DNA from: Rubrivivax gelatinosus
GTDB lineage: Bacteria > Pseudomonadota > Gammaproteobacteria > Burkholderiales > Burkholderiaceae_C
Length of the DNA stretch: 64,000 nucleotides
Direction: 5' to 3'
NCBI RefSeq assembly: GCF_016583785.1
Contig: NZ_NRRU01000012.1
Coordinates: forward strand, 1 to 64,000
Both the position numbers and the translations under genes were made by a program. The notes beneath the pieces were generated by a model, which ran no database searches, was not told the origin of the DNA, and saw only the letters and a list, made by a program, of their open reading frames with translations. Positions within the stretch are counted from its first letter, which is position 1. Each line of letters begins with the position of its first letter. Below, one piece after another: positions 39,747-50,900 of the stretch.

Positions 39747-42700
39747 ATGAGCCTCTTCCAGACTTTCGTCTTCACCCCGGCCGGACATGACGGCGTCGCG
39801 CTGGCGATCGCCGCCTGCCGTGCCGGTGCCGTCGGTGTCGTCAACCACGAGATCGACGCCGAGCCGGCGCGCTGGACCCAGGCGCTGGCCACGGTCGCGG
39901 CCGCGACCGACGGCGGCCATGCGCTCAAGCTGCCGGCACTGGCCGACGGCGACGCCGAGCGCCTGGTTGCCGCGCGTGCCGCAGGCCTGGCCTGGCTGCT
40001 GATCGACGCCGCCGCGGTGCCGGCCGCGCGCGAGACGCTGGCCGCGCTGCGCGCCGCCGGCCTGCGCGTGATGGCCGAGCTGACGACGCCGGCCTGGCCG
40101 GGCGAGGCGCTGGACGCCGAGGTCGACGCGTTGCTGCTCAAGGGCAACGAGGCCGGCGGCTTCGTCGGCGAAGACGCCAGCTTCATCCTGCTGCAGAAGT
40201 GGCGCGGCCGCACGGCGCTGCCGCTGTTCGTGCGCGGCGGCCTGACGCCCGCGGTGGCCGCAGGCTGCTCGGCGCTTGGCGTGGCCGGCGGCGTGCTCGA
40301 CTCGCAGCTGCTGCTGCTCGACGAGGCGCGCCTGGGCGAAGCCGGCCAGGCGGTGATCGCCGGGCTGTCGGGCAACGAGACGGTCGCCGTCGGCGACGGC
40401 GAACACGGCGAATACGTGCGCATCCTCAGCCGCCCCGGTCACGCCGTGGCCAAGGCGCTGATCACCGACGGCGACGGCTGCGGCTTCGCCGCGCTGCGCG
40501 CCAAGGTCGCCGGACGCATCAACTGGGACGACCCGCGTGCCGGCCTGCTGCCGGTGGGCCACGACGTCTGCTTCGCCGCCGACTGGCGCAAGCGCTACGG
40601 CCAGGTGGCTGCGGTGCTGAAGGCTTTCGACAGCGCGGTCGCGACCCAGCTCGCCCAGGTCGCGGCGCAGCCGCCGGTGGCCGAAGGCGCGCCGCTGGCC
40701 CAGGCGCTGGGCCTTCGCTACCCCATCGTGCAGGGGCCGATGACACGCGTCTCCGACGTCGCCGACTTCGCCCAGGCTATCGCCGACGGCGGCGGCCTGC
40801 CGATGGTCGCGTTCGCGCTGCTCAAGGGCGCGCCGCTGGACAAGCTGCTCGCGCGCACCCAGCAGTTGCTGGGCGACCGGCCCTGGGGCATCGGCCTGCT
40901 GGGCTTCGCGCCGCAGGCCCTGCTCGACGAGCAGCTGGCGCTGGCGACGCAGTACAAGCCTGCCTACGCGCTGATCGCCGGCGGCCGCCCCGACCAGGCG
41001 GTCAAGCTCGAAGCCGCGGGCGTGCCGACTTTTCTGCACGTGCCCTCGGCCAACCTGATCCCGCTGTTCGTGCAGGAAGGTGCGCGCCGCTTCATCTTCG
41101 AAGGGCGCGAGTGCGGCGGCCACATCGGGCCGCTGTCGAGCTTCGTGCTCTGGTCGACGATGGTCGACAAAATCGCCGACGAGATCGACGCGCGCCGTGT
41201 CGCGCCGGCCGAGCTGCAGCTGCTGTTCGCCGGCGGCATCCACGACGCCGCTTCGTCGGCTTTCGTGCAGGTGCTGGCCGCGCCGCTGGTCGCGCGCGGC
41301 GTCAAGGTCGGCGTGCTGATGGGCAGTGCCTACCTGTTCACCGAGGAGATCGTGGCCTCGGGCGCGGTGGTGCGCAAGTTCCAGCAGGAAGTCATCGACT
41401 GCCGCCACACGGTCAGCCTGGAGTCCGGCCCCGGCCACGCCAGCCGCTGCGCCTACACGCCGTTCGCGCAGGAGTTCTTCAAGAAACGCGCCGAGCTGCG
41501 CGAGCAGAAGGTGGCCGGGGAAGAGAGCCGGCGCGTGCTCGACGACCTGATCATGGGCCGGCTGCGCATCGCCTCCAAGGGCACGACGCGCATCGGCGAA
41601 GAAGGCCGGCTGACGACGCTGGACGAAGCGCAGCAGCACGCTGACGGCATGTACATGCTGGGCCAGGTGGCGACGCTGCGCGACGGCGTCACCACGGTCG
41701 CGGCGCTGCACGAAGAGGTCAGCGCCGGTGCTGCCGCGCTGCTGGCCGCCGCCGTCGACGCGCGCCAGGCGGCGCCGGTCGCCGAGGGCCGGCCGGTGGA
41801 CATCGCCATCGTCGGCCTGTCCACGCTGCTGCCCAAGGCCGATTCGAGCCAGGCCTACTGGGACAACATCCTGGCCAAGGTCGACGCCATCACCGAGATC
41901 CCGGCGCACCGCTGGGACTGGCGCCTGTACTACGACAGCGACCGCCACGCGCCGGACAAGATCTATTCGAAGTGGGGCGGCTTCATCGACGACCTCGTCT
42001 TCGACCCGACACGCTACGGCATGCCGCCGAAGTCGATCGAGGCCGTCGACCCGATGCAGCTGATGGCGCTCGAAGTCGCGCGCCGCACGCTCGCCGACGC
42101 CGGCTACGACCGCAAGCCTTTCGACCGCGAACGCGCCTCGGTGATCGTCGGCGCCAGCGGCGGCACCGGCGACGTCGGCTCGCAGTACGGGCTGCGCTCG
42201 GAGCTGCCGCGTTTCTCGGGTCAGCTGCCGGCCGAAGTCGCCGCGCGCCTGCCCGAGTGGACCGAGGACTCCTTCGCCGGCATCCTGCTGAACGTCATCG
42301 CCGGGCGCATCGCCAACCGGCTGAACTTCGGCGGCGTCAACTTCACGACCGACGCCGCCTGCGCCTCGTCGCTGGCCGCGGTCTACCAGGGCGTCACCGA
42401 ACTCGCCGCCGGGCGCAGCGACATCGTCATCGCCGGCGGTGTCGACACCGTGCAGGGCCCGTTCGGCTACCTGTGTTTCAGCAAGACGCAGGCGCTGTCG
42501 CCGCGCGGCCGCTGCAACACCTTCGACGCCTCGGGCGACGGCATCGTCATCAGCGAAGGCATCGCGATGATCGCGCTCAAGCGCCTGGCCGACGCCGAAC
42601 GCGACGGCGACCGCATCTACGCCGTCATCAAGGGTGTCGGCGGCTCCAGCGACGGCAACGCCAAGGGCCTGACCGCACCGCTGCCCGCGGGCCAGCTGCG

Positions 42701-45700
42701 CGCGATGCGCCGCGCCTACCAGATGGCCGGCTTCGGCCCGTCGACCGTCGGCCTGTTCGAGGCCCACGGCACCGGCACCGTGGCCGGCGACACCGCCGAG
42801 CTCGAGAGCACGACGCGGCTGATGCTGGAGGAGGGCGCACGCCCGCACGGCGCCGTCGTCGGCTCGGTGAAGACGATGATCGGCCACACCAAGGCCACCG
42901 CCGGCGTCGCCGGCCTGGTCAAGGCCGCGCTGGCGCTGCACCACAAGGTGCTGCCGCCGCATCTGGGCGTCACCAACCCCAATGCGACGCTCAAGCGCGC
43001 CGACGCGCCGCTGCACGTCATCGACGAAGCGCTGCCCTGGCTGCCGGCCGAGCAGCCGCGGCGCGCCGCCTGCAGCGCTTTCGGTTTCGGCGGCACCAAC
43101 TTCCACGTCGTGATGGAGGAGTACCAGCGCGAGTACCGCCCCTGGCTGCGCAGCGCGACGGCGCAGCGCTGGCCGGCCGAGCTGCTGCTGTTCGCCGCCG
43201 ACGACCGTGCCGCGCTGGCCGCACGCCTGGCTGCGCTGCAGACGGCGCTGGCGGCGACGCCGGTGGAACTGCGCGACCTGGGCGCGAGCCTGGCGCAGCG
43301 CTGGCATCTGGCGCCCGAGCGCCTGGCCGTCGTCGCGCGCAGCGCCGAGGACCTGGGCACCAAGCTGGCCGCCGCCGCCGCCTTCCTGCGCGGCGAGGCC
43401 AAGGCGCTGCCGCCGGGTGTCTTCCACCGCTCGGGCACGCCGCTGGACGGCCGCGTCGCGGTGCTGTTCCCGGGCCAGGGTTCGCAATACCCCGGCATGG
43501 GGCGCGAAGCGGCGCTGTACCTGCCGCCGGTGGCCGACGCGCTGGCCGAAGCCGAGAGCGCGCTGCGGGCGCCGTTCACGCAGCGTTTCGGCAAGACGCT
43601 GGGCGAGTTCCTGTTCCCGCGGGCCGCTTACGACGACGCGGCCAAGGATGCGGCGCGCCGGGCCCTCACCAGCACCGACGTCGCCCAGCCGGCACTCGGT
43701 GCGCTCGAGGTCGGCCTGTGGCGGCTGATGCAGGCGCTCGGGCTGAAGGCCGACATGGCCGCCGGCCACAGCTACGGCGAGTTCGTCGCCCAGCACGCCG
43801 CCGGCGCGATCGACTTCGGCGCGCTGATGACGCTGTCGGCCGCACGCGGCCGCTTCATCGTCGACGAGGCCCGCGCCGCCGGTGCCGAACTCGGCACGAT
43901 GGCGGCGGTGCCGGCCGAACGCGAAGTCGTCGAGCAGCTGATCGCCGACCTGCCCGACGTCGTCGTCGCCAACCACAACGCGCCGCTGCAGAGCATCGTC
44001 TCGGGCACACGCTCCGGTGTCGAGGCGGCCATCGCCAAGTGCGCCGCCGCCGGCATCGAGGCGCAGCCGATTCCGGTTGCTGCCGCCTTCCACTCGGTGC
44101 TGGTGAAGCCGGCGCAGGCGCAGCTGGCGGCGCTGATCGACGCCACGCCGTGGGCGCCGACCGCCATTCCCGTCTATGCCAACGCCACCGCGCGGCCGCA
44201 CCCGGCCGAGCCGGCGCGCAGCCGCCAGCTGATGGCCGAGCACCTGGTCAAGCCGGTCGAGTTCGTCGCCCAGGTGCGCCAGATGCACGCCGACGGCGCG
44301 CGTTTCTTCGTCGAGATCGGCCCGAAGGCGGTGCTGTCGCGCCTGGTCGGCCGCATCCTGCCGGACGAGCCGCACGTCGCGCTGGCGCTCGACGACGGCA
44401 GCGGCCTGGCCGGGCTGCTGGCCGGCATCGGCCAGCTGATGATCGCCGGCGTCGCGCTCGACACCGAGCCGCTGTTCGCCGGCCGCGGCTGCCGCGTCGG
44501 CGACCCGGATCAGATCACGACGCTGGACCGGCGCGAAACCCCGGCGCGCACCGCCTGGGTCATCAACGGCGCCGGCGTGCGCCGGCTGGCCGACCCGGTG
44601 GCGCCGGTCGGCGTCACGCTCGAACAGGTGCAGGCGGCGCAGGCCGCCGCCGCGCTGCCGCCGGCTGCCGCGCCGGCTCCGGTGGCCGCCGCGCTGCCGC
44701 CGCAACCGGTGTTGCCGGCCGCCGCCGCGCCGCGCAGCGCCGCTATCACATCCCAGTTTTCCAGGAGGGTTCGAACGATGGATGAACGACGACCACTGCC
44801 CGCGACGGCCGACGCCGCCGTGCTGGCCGAATACTTCGAGACCATGCGCCAGTTCCTGGAGTCCCAGGAACGTGTGATGGCCGCGTTCCTCGGCCAGCCG
44901 GGCGGCGCGGCACGCACGACGCTGCGGGCCCGTCCGGCCGCGACGATGGTGCTGCCGCGTTTCGCCGAAGCGGTGCCGGCGATGCCGGCCGCGCCGGTGG
45001 TGCCGGTGGCTCCTGCTGCACCGGTCGCCCCGGTGGCGCTGGCGCCGGCTCCGGTGGCTCCCGCGCCGGTCGCGCCGGTGGCTCCGGCCCCGGTTGCCGC
45101 GGCTGCGGCTCCGGTGGTGGCAGCCGCTGCCGCTCCGGCGGCCGCGCTGTCGCGCGACAAGATGGCCGAGATGCTGCTCGCGATCGTCGAGGACAAGACC
45201 GGCTACCCGAAGGACATGGTCGGCCTCGACCAGAACCTCGAGTCCGACCTCGGCATCGACAGCATCAAGCGCATCGAGGTCGTCGGCGCGATGCTGCAGG
45301 CCCTGCCCGAGGCCTACCGGGCCGCGCTGGTCGAAAGCCGCAGCAAGCTCAACACCCAGCCGACGCTCGCCGGCATGCTGGACCTGATCGGTTCGGCCAA
45401 GCTGGAAGGGGTGGCCGTCCCTTTTGATCGTGCCGAGGCGGGAACCCCGGTGGTCGGCGTCGTCGTCGCCGACCAGCCCCCGTCTCGGCATCTGATCGAA
45501 CCGACACCCGAACCCGTGCCCGCGACGGCGGCCCGCCGTCTCGCGGCCGGGCGTTTCATCGTCGTGCCCGACCGCGGCACGCTCGCCGACGGCCTGGCGG
45601 CACGCCTGGCCGAACGTGGCGCCACCGTCGAGGTGCTCGACAGCGCGCTGCTGGCCGACGAGGCGGCGCTGGTCGCCTGGTGCGGCGCGCGCCGCGCCGC

Positions 45701-47966
45701 GCCGATCGCCGGCCTCGTCTTCCTGCGCCCGGTCGACGCGCCGGCGCCCGCGGCCGACGCCGGCCCGGCCGAATGGCGCGCGGCACTCGCCGCTGGCGAC
45801 CAGGCGCTGTTCGTGCTGCTGCGCGAACTGGGCCCGGCCTTCATCGAACAAGCCCATGTGCTCGCCGCGACCGCGCTCGGCGGCCTGTTCGGCCGCGGCC
45901 GTGCCCCCGAGGCGCTGCCGCTGGCCGGCGGCGCGCCGGGGCTCTTGAAGTCGCTGCGCGAGGAGCGGCCGGCGCTGCGCATCAAGGCCGTCGACCTGGA
46001 CCCGACGCAGACCGCGCTCGCCAACGCCCAGGCGCTGTTCGACGAGCTCGAGCTCGACGGCGGGCGCCAGGAAGTCGGCTACCCCGGCGGCCAGCGCACG
46101 GTGTTCCGCAGCGTCGTGGCCGTTCTGCCGGCCGACGCGCCGCGCGTCGCGCTGGCCGGTGTCGTTGTGCTCGCCACCGGCGGCGCCCGCGGCATCACGG
46201 CCGAGCTGCTGCGGGAACTGGCGCGGCCCGGCAACACGCTGGTGCTGACCGGCCGCAGTGCGCTGCCCGACGCCGAGCCGGCCGAACTGTCGGCCTGCGC
46301 CGACGCCGCCGCACTGCGCGCCCACTTCATCGCCGAGGTGCGCCGCGGCGCGCTGGCGCTCAAACCCGGCGAGATCAACCGCCACGTGCAGGCGCTGCTG
46401 GGCCTGCGCGAGATGCGCGCCAACATCGCCGACTTCCGCGCCGCCGGCGCCGCGGTCGAATACCACGCCGTCGACGTCACCGACGAAGCCGCCATGCGCG
46501 CGCTGCTCGACGGCCTCTACGCCCGCCACGGCCGCATCGACGGCGTCGTGCACGGCGCCGGCGTCATCGAGGACAAGCTGATCGCCGAGAAGACGACGGC
46601 GAGCTGGCAGCGTGTCGTCGCCACCAAGCTGATCGGCCTGCTGCTGCTGCAGAAGTGGCTGCGCGCCGAGAGCCTGAAGTTCCTCACCGTCTTCAGCTCG
46701 GTCGCCGGCCGCTACGGCAACAGCGGGCAGGGCGACTACGCGACGGCCAACGAGCTGATGAACCGGGTCTGCGAACACCTGCGTGGGCGCTGGGACGGCC
46801 GCGTCGCCGTCAGCGCGCTGTGCTGGGGCCCGTGGGGGCCGACGACCTACGGCGCCGGCATGGTGACCGCCGAGACCGAGGCCAAGTTCGCTGCCAAGGG
46901 CGTGACGCTGGTCAGTGCGGCGGTCGGCCGCAAGCTCTTCGCCGACGAGATCTCGCGCCCGGCCGGCGGCCCGGTCGAGGTCGTCTGCGGCGCCGGCCCC
47001 TGGGAGCGCCACGAAGCCGAAGTCGGCGCCTGGCGCGAAGCGGCGCCGGTGGCCGAAGGCCCCGCGCTCGGTGCGCTGCTCGGCGCGGCGCGGGTGCTTG
47101 ACCCCGGCCGCGGCGAGCAGATCGTCGCGCTGCGCCTGGACGGCCGCCACCTCTACCTGCAGGAACACGTGATCGACTCGACGCCGGTGCTGCCGGCGGC
47201 GGCCGCGCTGGAGATCGTCGCCGAAGCCGCGGCCTCGCTGTGGCCGGGCTGGAAGGTGGTCGAGGTGCGCGAGTTCCGGCTGATGAAGGGCGTGGAGCTG
47301 AAGGAGCCGGTGCGCTCGCTGCAGGTGCTGGTGAGCCCGCCGCCCTACGGCAGCAGCGAAGGTTTCGAGGTCGTCGCGGCGCTGCAGAGCGAGCTCGGCA
47401 ACGGCCGCGCGATCACGCACTACAAGGGCGTCGTGCGCCTGGAGCAGCAACTGCCGGCCGGCGAACGTGTCGTGCCGCGCCCGCACCGCGAGAAGAGCCT
47501 GACGGTCGAACGGGCCTACGGCGAGTGGCTGTTCCACGGCCCGCGCTTCCAGGTCATCGAACGTTTTTCGGGGCTGTCGCAGCAGGGCGCGGGTGCGATG
47601 GTGCGCTCGACGCACCCGTCGAGCTGGCTGCGCGCCATGCCGGCCGACGCGCCGGGCTGGGTGTTCGACCCGGCGCTGCTGGACGCCGCCGCGCAGATGG
47701 CCTGGCTGTGGGCACGCGCCTTCCGCGACGAGTCGGCGCTGCCGGCCAAGTTCGGCCGCGTCGTGCGCTACCGCGAACGTTTCCCGGCGCGGCTGCAGAT
47801 GGAATACGAACGCATCCCCACCGACGACCCGCTGCTGATCCGCGGCAACGTGATCTTCAGCGACGAACACGGAGAGCCGGTGATGCTGATCGAGGAACTG
47901 GAGAGCATCGCCAGTGCCGCACTGAACCGCCTGGGCGGCACGGCGCGCACGGCGATCGACGCATGA
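39747..47966 (+). CDS. Pfa-like iterative synthase protein 1: NMO-NMO-KS-AT-ACP-KR-DH
   Basis: This is a 2739-residue multidomain synthase. Residues about 1-300 are a nitronate-monooxygenase/PfaD-like barrel lacking the usual His (F139 in AGGFVGED). About 320-640 is a second barrel with H459 in ECGGHIGP. KS (684-1130) has C872 (DAACASS), H1007 (EAHGTGT) and H1047 (IGHTKATAG). AT (1236-1560) has S1342 in GHSYGEF. After a Pro/Ala/Val linker, the ACP has S1839 in LGIDSIKR, a Pfa-style sequence. KR (about 2130-2420) has TGGARGI and Y2331 in GDYATANELM. The C-terminal DH has H2474 and D2646 (LLDAAAQ), with Ser for Gly in HxxxGxxxxP. The domain set fits elongation with reduction, dehydration and perhaps enoyl reduction. 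A strong internal start lies at 44778. The gene heads an operon and overlaps synthase 2 by ATGA. Confidence 0.9.
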   Translation: MSLFQTFVFTPAGHDGVALAIAACRAGAVGVVNHEIDAEPARWTQALATVAAATDGGHALKLPALADGDAERLVAARAAGLAWLLIDAAAVPAARETLAALRAAGLRVMAELTTPAWPGEALDAEVDALLLKGNEAGGFVGEDASFILLQKWRGRTALPLFVRGGLTPAVAAGCSALGVAGGVLDSQLLLLDEARLGEAGQAVIAGLSGNETVAVGDGEHGEYVRILSRPGHAVAKALITDGDGCGFAALRAKVAGRINWDDPRAGLLPVGHDVCFAADWRKRYGQVAAVLKAFDSAVATQLAQVAAQPPVAEGAPLAQALGLRYPIVQGPMTRVSDVADFAQAIADGGGLPMVAFALLKGAPLDKLLARTQQLLGDRPWGIGLLGFAPQALLDEQLALATQYKPAYALIAGGRPDQAVKLEAAGVPTFLHVPSANLIPLFVQEGARRFIFEGRECGGHIGPLSSFVLWSTMVDKIADEIDARRVAPAELQLLFAGGIHDAASSAFVQVLAAPLVARGVKVGVLMGSAYLFTEEIVASGAVVRKFQQEVIDCRHTVSLESGPGHASRCAYTPFAQEFFKKRAELREQKVAGEESRRVLDDLIMGRLRIASKGTTRIGEEGRLTTLDEAQQHADGMYMLGQVATLRDGVTTVAALHEEVSAGAAALLAAAVDARQAAPVAEGRPVDIAIVGLSTLLPKADSSQAYWDNILAKVDAITEIPAHRWDWRLYYDSDRHAPDKIYSKWGGFIDDLVFDPTRYGMPPKSIEAVDPMQLMALEVARRTLADAGYDRKPFDRERASVIVGASGGTGDVGSQYGLRSELPRFSGQLPAEVAARLPEWTEDSFAGILLNVIAGRIANRLNFGGVNFTTDAACASSLAAVYQGVTELAAGRSDIVIAGGVDTVQGPFGYLCFSKTQALSPRGRCNTFDASGDGIVISEGIAMIALKRLADAERDGDRIYAVIKGVGGSSDGNAKGLTAPLPAGQLRAMRRAYQMAGFGPSTVGLFEAHGTGTVAGDTAELESTTRLMLEEGARPHGAVVGSVKTMIGHTKATAGVAGLVKAALALHHKVLPPHLGVTNPNATLKRADAPLHVIDEALPWLPAEQPRRAACSAFGFGGTNFHVVMEEYQREYRPWLRSATAQRWPAELLLFAADDRAALAARLAALQTALAATPVELRDLGASLAQRWHLAPERLAVVARSAEDLGTKLAAAAAFLRGEAKALPPGVFHRSGTPLDGRVAVLFPGQGSQYPGMGREAALYLPPVADALAEAESALRAPFTQRFGKTLGEFLFPRAAYDDAAKDAARRALTSTDVAQPALGALEVGLWRLMQALGLKADMAAGHSYGEFVAQHAAGAIDFGALMTLSAARGRFIVDEARAAGAELGTMAAVPAEREVVEQLIADLPDVVVANHNAPLQSIVSGTRSGVEAAIAKCAAAGIEAQPIPVAAAFHSVLVKPAQAQLAALIDATPWAPTAIPVYANATARPHPAEPARSRQLMAEHLVKPVEFVAQVRQMHADGARFFVEIGPKAVLSRLVGRILPDEPHVALALDDGSGLAGLLAGIGQLMIAGVALDTEPLFAGRGCRVGDPDQITTLDRRETPARTAWVINGAGVRRLADPVAPVGVTLEQVQAAQAAAALPPAAAPAPVAAALPPQPVLPAAAAPRSAAITSQFSRRVRTMDERRPLPATADAAVLAEYFETMRQFLESQERVMAAFLGQPGGAARTTLRARPAATMVLPRFAEAVPAMPAAPVVPVAPAAPVAPVALAPAPVAPAPVAPVAPAPVAAAAAPVVAAAAAPAAALSRDKMAEMLLAIVEDKTGYPKDMVGLDQNLESDLGIDSIKRIEVVGAMLQALPEAYRAALVESRSKLNTQPTLAGMLDLIGSAKLEGVAVPFDRAEAGTPVVGVVVADQPPSRHLIEPTPEPVPATAARRLAAGRFIVVPDRGTLADGLAARLAERGATVEVLDSALLADEAALVAWCGARRAAPIAGLVFLRPVDAPAPAADAGPAEWRAALAAGDQALFVLLRELGPAFIEQAHVLAATALGGLFGRGRAPEALPLAGGAPGLLKSLREERPALRIKAVDLDPTQTALANAQALFDELELDGGRQEVGYPGGQRTVFRSVVAVLPADAPRVALAGVVVLATGGARGITAELLRELARPGNTLVLTGRSALPDAEPAELSACADAAALRAHFIAEVRRGALALKPGEINRHVQALLGLREMRANIADFRAAGAAVEYHAVDVTDEAAMRALLDGLYARHGRIDGVVHGAGVIEDKLIAEKTTASWQRVVATKLIGLLLLQKWLRAESLKFLTVFSSVAGRYGNSGQGDYATANELMNRVCEHLRGRWDGRVAVSALCWGPWGPTTYGAGMVTAETEAKFAAKGVTLVSAAVGRKLFADEISRPAGGPVEVVCGAGPWERHEAEVGAWREAAPVAEGPALGALLGAARVLDPGRGEQIVALRLDGRHLYLQEHVIDSTPVLPAAAALEIVAEAAASLWPGWKVVEVREFRLMKGVELKEPVRSLQVLVSPPPYGSSEGFEVVAALQSELGNGRAITHYKGVVRLEQQLPAGERVVPRPHREKSLTVERAYGEWLFHGPRFQVIERFSGLSQQGAGAMVRSTHPSSWLRAMPADAPGWVFDPALLDAAAQMAWLWARAFRDESALPAKFGRVVRYRERFPARLQMEYERIPTDDPLLIRGNVIFSDEHGEPVMLIEELESIASAALNRLGGTARTAIDA
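44763..44780 (+). promoter_or_regulatory. Internal Shine-Dalgarno and in-frame ATG inside synthase 1
   Basis: AGGAGGG (44763-44769) stands eight bases before an ATG (44778) in the same frame as the synthase (Met 1678). The preceding 40 bases are unusually AT-rich for this gene and their translation (AITSQFSRRVRT) is unlike the flanking linker. Translation from here would give an ACP-KR-DH protein of about 1062 residues. Confidence 0.6.
44985..45150 (+). repeat. Pro/Ala/Val-rich linker with tandem GCTCCGGTGG-like repeats
   Basis: The DNA repeats variants of 'gcg ccg gtg gct ccg' and encodes a flexible linker of about 50 residues, made almost only of Ala, Pro and Val, just before the ACP. Such linkers give carrier proteins reach in megasynthases. 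Repeat number may vary between strains. Confidence 0.75.
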
Positions 47967-50900
47967 CCCGCAATCCCCCGAACCCCGCGCCCGAGTCGAT
48001 CGCGCTGATCGGCATGGCCTGCATCTTCCCGGACGCGCCGGACCTGCAGGCCTTCTGGAACAACATCCTCGACGGTGTCGACGCCGTCGGCGACCCGGTG
48101 CCCGAATGGGGCGCCGAGCGTTACCTGGCCGACGGCCGCATCAAGACGCCGCGCGGCGGCTGGCTGAAGGACCTGTACCGCTTCGACCCGCGCGAGTTCG
48201 GGATCATGCCGAACTCGGTCGACGGCGGTGAGCCCGACCAGTACCTGGCGCTGCGCATCGCGCGCGACGCGCTCGCCGACGCCGGCTACCTGGGCGCCCA
48301 GGTCGACCACCGCGACACCGGCATCATCCTCGGCCACAGCACCTATCTGCACCGCGGCCAGGTCACCGTCATCCAGCACAACATCGTGCTCGACCAGACG
48401 ATGGAACTGCTGAAGGCCGCGCTGCCGGGGCTGGACGCCGCCGCCGAAGCCGAACTGCGGCGCTCGCTGCTGGCCAAGCTGCCGCCGCACGGCGCCGACA
48501 CCGCGCCCGGCCTGGTGCCCAACGTGATGACCGGGCGCATCGCCAACCGGCTGAACCTGAAGGGCCCGAACTACCTCGTCGACGCCGCGTGTTCGTCTTC
48601 GCTGCTGGCGGTCAGCGCCGCGGTCGACGAACTGCGTGCCGGGCGCAGCCGCATGATGCTGGCGGGTGGCGTCAACGCCTCGCTGCCGGCCGACGTGTCG
48701 ACGATCTTCACCCAGCTCGGCGCGCTCAGTGCCCGCGGCCGCGTGCGCCCCTTCGAAACCGGCAGCGACGGCACCCTGCTCGGCGAAGGCCTGGGCATGG
48801 TGGTGCTCAAGCGCCTGTCGGACGCACTCGCCGACGGCGACCGCATCTACGCGGTGCTGCGTGGCATCGGCCAGGCCAGCGACGGCCGCGGCACCGGCCT
48901 CTTGGCGCCCAGCGTCGACGGCGAGACGCTGTCGATCCGCCGCGCCTACGAACACAGCGGCGTCGACCCGGCGACCGTCGGCCTGATCGAGGCCCACGGC
49001 ACCGGCATCCCGCTGGGCGACAAGACCGAGATCGCGGCGCTCGCCAACGTCTTCGGTCCGCGCCGCGGCGCCGGCGGCAGCATCGCGATCGGCTCGGTCA
49101 AGTCGATGATCAGCCACTGCATCCCGGCCGCCGGCGTCGCCGGCCTGATCAAGACCGCGCTCGCGCTGCACCACCGCGTGCTGCCGCCGACGCTGTGCGA
49201 ACAGGTCAACCCCGATCTCGGGCTGGAACGCACGCCGCTGTTCGTCAACACCGAGGCCCGGCCCTGGATCGCGCCGCTGGGCCAGCCGCGCCGCGCCGGC
49301 GTCGACAGCTTCGGCTTCGGCGGCATCAACACCCACGCCATCGTCGAGCAGGCGCCGGCCTCGGCCGCACGCCCGCTGCTGCTGGCGCGCTGGCCTTTCG
49401 AACTCTGCGTGCTGTCGGCGGCCGATGCGCCGTCGCTGGCCGCGGCCGCTGAGACGCTGGCGGCCGCGCTGGCGCGTGAACCGCGCTGGGCGCTGGACGA
49501 GGTCGCCGCGGCACTGGCCGCCGCCGACCGCGGCGGCCCGGCCCGGCTGGCCATCGTCGCCAAGAGCCGCGAGGCGCTGGCCAAGGGCCTGGCGCAGGCG
49601 CTGCCCAAGCTGCGCAGCGCCGGCGACAAGGCTTTCGCGACGCGCGGCGGCGTCTGCTATTCGCCGCGGCCGCTGGACGGCAAGCTCGCCTTCCTGTTCC
49701 CTGGCGAAGGCTCGCAGTACCTGGGCATGTTCGCCGACCTGGCGCCGTGTTTCGACGAGCTGCGCGAGTGGCTGGACTTCTGGCGCGGCCTGTACGACGA
49801 CCTGCCCGGCGACACGCGCACCGACATCGTCTACCCGCCGGCCAGCGAGCTGACGCCCGAACGCCGCAAGCAGCTCGAAGCGCGGCTGCACGACATGGAC
49901 GTCGGCAGCGAGGCGGTGATGATCGGCGGCCAGGCGATGTACTCGCTGCTGCGTGCGCTCGGTGTCGAGCCCGACGTGATGCTGGGCCACAGCTCGGGCG
50001 AATCGTCGGCGCTGGCCGCCAGCGGCGCGCTCGCCACCGACGACCGCGGGCTGCTCGCCAGCTTCATCCGCGACCTGAACGCCGTCTACGCCCAGGTGAT
50101 GGCCGAGGGCAAGATCCCGACCGGCGCGCTGTTGGCCGTCGGCGCGCTGCCGGCGGCGATGGTGCATGAGACCGTGGCCGCCACTGGCCTGGCGATCGAC
50201 GTCGCGATGGACAACTGCGCCAACCAGTTGGTGCTCTACGGCACGCGCGACGCGATCGACACGGTGCAGGCGCGGCTGACGGCGATCGGTGCGATCTGTA
50301 TGCCGCTGCCCTTCGACCGCGGCTACCACACGCCGTCCTTCGGCGCGATGAGCGCGGCGTTTGCCGAACACTACAAAGCGATCAAGCTGGCCGCGCCGCG
50401 TGTGCCGCTGTATTCGTGCGCGTCGGCCGGGCTGTTCCCGCAGACGCCGGCGGCGGTGCGCAAGCTGGCTGCTGCGCAGTGGTCGCAGACCGTGCGTTTC
50501 CGCGAGACGGTGCAGAACATGGTCGCCGACGGCGTGCGCTGCTTCGTCGAGGTCGGGCCCTCGGGCAATCTGACCGCTTTCGTCGACGACATCCTCGCCG
50601 ACCAGCCGCACCTGGCGCTGGCCTCCAACCAGCGCCGCAAACACGGGCTGGAGCAGCTGCTGGCGACGCTGGCGCAGCTCTGGGTGCACGGCAGGCCGAT
50701 GTCGCTGCAGGCGCTGTACACGCGCCGGCGCATCGCCGTCGTCGACCTCACGCAGCCGGCCCCGGCGCTGCGTGTTGCGCCGCTGCTGGCGAACACGATG
50801 CCGGTGCTGCATCTCGACGATGCCGACCGGGCACTGCTGCGGCGTGTCGGTGGCGGCGCGCCCGCCGCACCCGCGCCGACCGCGGTCGAAGCCGCGCCGC

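Noticed and set aside
39193-39750. Plus-strand open frame of 185 codons crossing the synthase promoter region
   Set aside because: It is Arg/Pro-rich with no motif and no ribosome site, and it spans the start of the divergent gene. It fits non-coding DNA.
39639-47870. A continuous minus-strand open frame of over 2700 codons opposite synthase 1
   Set aside because: It is His/Arg/Gln-rich with no domain pattern, a known artefact of high-GC coding DNA with strong third-position bias. The plus strand has clear enzyme motifs throughout.
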